64,000 nucleotides of DNA from Nocardia alba NBRC 108234 (GTDB taxonomy: Bacteria; Actinomycetota; Actinomycetes; Mycobacteriales; Mycobacteriaceae), in contig NZ_BDAX01000007.1 in the NCBI RefSeq assembly GCF_001612665.1, positions 81,855 through 145,854 on the forward strand, given 5' to 3'. A program made the translations under genes and the position numbers. How positions within the stretch are numbered: the stretch's first letter is position 1; each line of letters opens with the position of its first letter. Shown piece by piece: positions 63,201 to 64,000 of this stretch. The notes beneath the pieces were generated by a model. It was not told the origin of the DNA. It ran no database searches and saw only the letters and a program-made list of their open reading frames with translations.

Positions 63201-63998
63201 CGCACGAATTCCCCTGTGGACCGGCGTCACTGGAACATCGGGGGCGGTATGCGGGAATTGCCACAGCTCACCGTCAGGGCCGACGAACTTCACTCCGACC
63301 TGGTCGACATCGACCCGCATGTCCAATGTCGCCGCCCAGGAAGGGCCGAACCACCGCCCGAACCGATACGACGAACGATGCCGACGAGTCAACACCAACG
63401 CCAACACACCGGGCAGGTCGACATCGGTTTCCGGGAGCAAGAACTCACCGGTCGCGGCATCGACAGGGTCGCCGCAATCAGTGGTTTGCTTCTCGGTCTT
63501 GTTCAGGTTCGGCTTGTCCGCACCGTCCTGGTTGGTGAGTTTGGACTTGTCTGTGTTCGCCGCAGTGGTCTGATCCTCCTTCGACCATGGGTCGGTCTTC
63601 TTCGGCGATCCCGTGTCCCCACTATCGGGTGTCTTCGATGGCGTATCCGGGGTACTCGCCGGGTTCGTCGGAGTATCAGCCTTCGTCGTGTTCGACGGGG
63701 TATCAGCCTTGACCGTGTTCGACGGGGTGGTAGAGGTGTCAGCGTTCTTCGAGGTCTTCGACGGGGTCTTCTTGAACGCCTTCGCGATATCACCGAACGC
63801 CGACTTCAACCGCTTGAGCAACGGCGTCAACTTCGACATCGTCTTCGCCAACTTCGAAAACAACTTCGAAATCGTCGCGACCGTCTTCGCGATATACGCC
63901 GTGGCCTGGACCGCGACCAACGGAGTCGCCAACCCGACCGAGAACACCAACTCCGCCGCCCACACCGCGAGACGACCCACCGTCTGAGCAACCAGATC
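59961..63998 (-). CDS. Rhs-repeat polymorphic toxin, N-terminus outside the window
   Basis: This large secreted toxin vehicle is open at the right edge: DLVAQTVGRLAVWAAEL precedes any possible start. The visible 1345 or so residues comprise an N-terminal hydrophobic/helical segment, a Thr/Pro/Asp-rich linker with TPSNTVKADTPSNTTKADT-like repeats (about 80-135), a DUF6531 segment (CGDPVDAATGEFLLPETD), many YD/Rhs repeats, and the RHS-associated core (RYYDPETGRYLTQDPLGL). The last 108 residues form the toxin tip. The core encapsulates and releases the tip in known Rhs systems. Export by a type VII-related path is possible in this lineage but not shown. Confidence 0.88.
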   Translation of the reverse strand, partial: DLVAQTVGRLAVWAAELVFSVGLATPLVAVQATAYIAKTVATISKLFSKLAKTMSKLTPLLKRLKSAFGDIAKAFKKTPSKTSKNADTSTTPSNTVKADTPSNTTKADTPTNPASTPDTPSKTPDSGDTGSPKKTDPWSKEDQTTAANTDKSKLTNQDGADKPNLNKTEKQTTDCGDPVDAATGEFLLPETDVDLPGVLALVLTRRHRSSYRFGRWFGPSWAATLDMRVDVDQVGVKFVGPDGELWQFPHTAPDVPVTPVHRGIRATMVRTETGGYHVHDPDRELTWGFAPDPTLAGLDVQLGNYAISEITDRHHNRIRFHYNADGAPTHVTHSGGYRVDIDTDAGRVTALTVTNTDAAVTEGGVVATSDSTSTVGKGAGPVAAVVREFGYTAGNLTSVTNGVGAITQYRYDPDARMLSWRDSRGTEMHNTYDRSGRVVKQVGTDNILSATFVYEDLPEFGRTRTRHTNSLGATTIFEFDSELCLRNLINPRGGTSITDYNEYRQPVRHIDAHTNTTIYVYNPDGDLILLRRPDQQSITVTYAAPRRPATITDVDGATITHEYDENNNLARITDADGITTAYTYHSCGAPASIIHSTGATTSVDIDRAGLPIRITESDSAVTLVERDSFGRPIAITDPLGHTSTHQYSGEGKLLFHRGADGTTQSWTYDGEGNLLTHTNQIGGTTRYTYDTFDLVASRETPDGTVTAYTHDTERHLTSVTNPLGDTWTYEYDPTGNVCTETDYNGSVTHTEYDLLNRPTTIITPTGAQRRHAYDVLGRFAGISTDTGEWITHTHTASGKLASARNGHHADTIHAVAFTHSPAGRLLAQDVDGRTTTYDYDLHGRRTGYSTPTGSSTTYEYAPTGQIAALTTEGHRFDFTYDLLGRQNSWRTEGLGQHNTYNAAGHTLTRELAQLDPHTSAPTQLLERDEYTWRPDGYITSHTTTSPHRTRRRDYTLDVMGRITHITTPGGFVSEQYTYDALSNLTTVDIPTSPAPPDPAGPEQSEPAPDPRFEYRNNLLIRAGRTRYHYDSAGRLIRKEKTRISRKPAIWHYRYNAFDQLVEVTTPDKNTWSYTYDTLGRRTSRKNQDSGLRTEFVWDGSHLAEQSTTSSSGIEIQTWTMHPTTHVPLTQSIGDRFWAIVTNLQGSPTHLVDPATGDIASVAKASLWGRTHWTGPGTPHRFQGQQQDHETGLHYNHHRYYDPETGRYLTQDPLGLIPAPNSNIYPHNPITWTDPLGLTPCPEITDEGLQHSFTRHAHEWFGRQDHMNPSDTERYAEWRTMIEQAMRNKNPFEWSTGRTDTHGYLTKIDGKYFVAQFDRTSGELVTAFRPSSAQVAAMGRLTGWWS

Positions 63999-64000
63999 AC

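Overview
The window comes from a high-GC, mycolic-acid-producing actinomycete, most probably Nocardia or a close relative. The evidence is mycothiol synthase (mshD), a GlnR of the mycobacterial type, LmeA (lipomannan maintenance), an antigen-85-like mycolyltransferase, cytochrome bd in the order cydABDC, and many GTG starts placed 5-8 nt after a TANNNT hexamer (leaderless transcripts). From memory, the order dus / LCP / phoU / pstB / mshD / glnR / lmeA / thiX / cysA2 / sseC / nitrobindin / pabC / ygfZ / DUF3073 / purM / purF / sterol-carrier / purL / pepC / purQ / purS / MBL hydrolase / ptrB / purB follows the Rv0777-Rv0823c segment of Mycobacterium tuberculosis. Most of the window is therefore conserved chromosomal backbone with insertions.

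Layout. 1-9 kb: end of a tRNA-dihydrouridine synthase, an LCP cell-wall ligase, phoU, and tail-to-tail with it the complete high-affinity phosphate operon pstSCAB (minus strand), with a recognisable PHO-box-like repeat upstream of pstS. 8.4-14.5 kb: glnR-mshD (minus), then lmeA-thiX and a sulfur module (DUF4395, thiosulfate sulfurtransferase, DUF1416). The sulfur module is preceded by a leaderless 28-codon polycysteine leader peptide, a probable cysteine-responsive attenuator; a tiny membrane protein and a nitrobindin follow. 14.9-21.2 kb: cydABDC. 21.3-25.5 kb: pabC, ygfZ, MOSC protein, asparaginase, DUF3073. 25.8-44.6 kb: purine genes purM, purF, purL, purQ, purS, interleaved with a YhgE/Pip-like membrane protein, a HicAB toxin-antitoxin pair, alpha/beta hydrolases, a CPBP protease, two paralogous Abhydrolase_9 membrane hydrolases around a YiaAB protein, a GT87 mannosyltransferase, an M18 aminopeptidase, and a MarR regulator divergent from a signal-less periplasmic-binding-protein homologue. 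44.6-59.2 kb: MBL hydrolase, an amino-acid permease/dipeptidase operon, DUF2334, a nitroreductase/MarR divergon with twin operators, ptrB, DUF2330, a mycolyltransferase, HIT protein, purB, a TetR regulator and an aminotransferase. 59.2-64 kb: an Rhs-repeat polymorphic toxin, open at the window edge, with an unassigned C-terminal toxin tip and a putative immunity gene. Both are much less GC-rich than their surroundings and look like exchangeable cargo.

No tRNA, rRNA, CRISPR array, insertion sequence or prophage was recognised. The most interesting items are the polycysteine leader, the Rhs tip and its immunity gene, the twin MarR operators at 50.2 kb, a terminator-shaped hairpin inside the 5' coding region of an Abhydrolase_9 gene at 36.8 kb, and the 364-bp convergent gap at 14.5-14.9 kb, which holds a branched inverted repeat and a small ORF with a very strong ribosome binding site.
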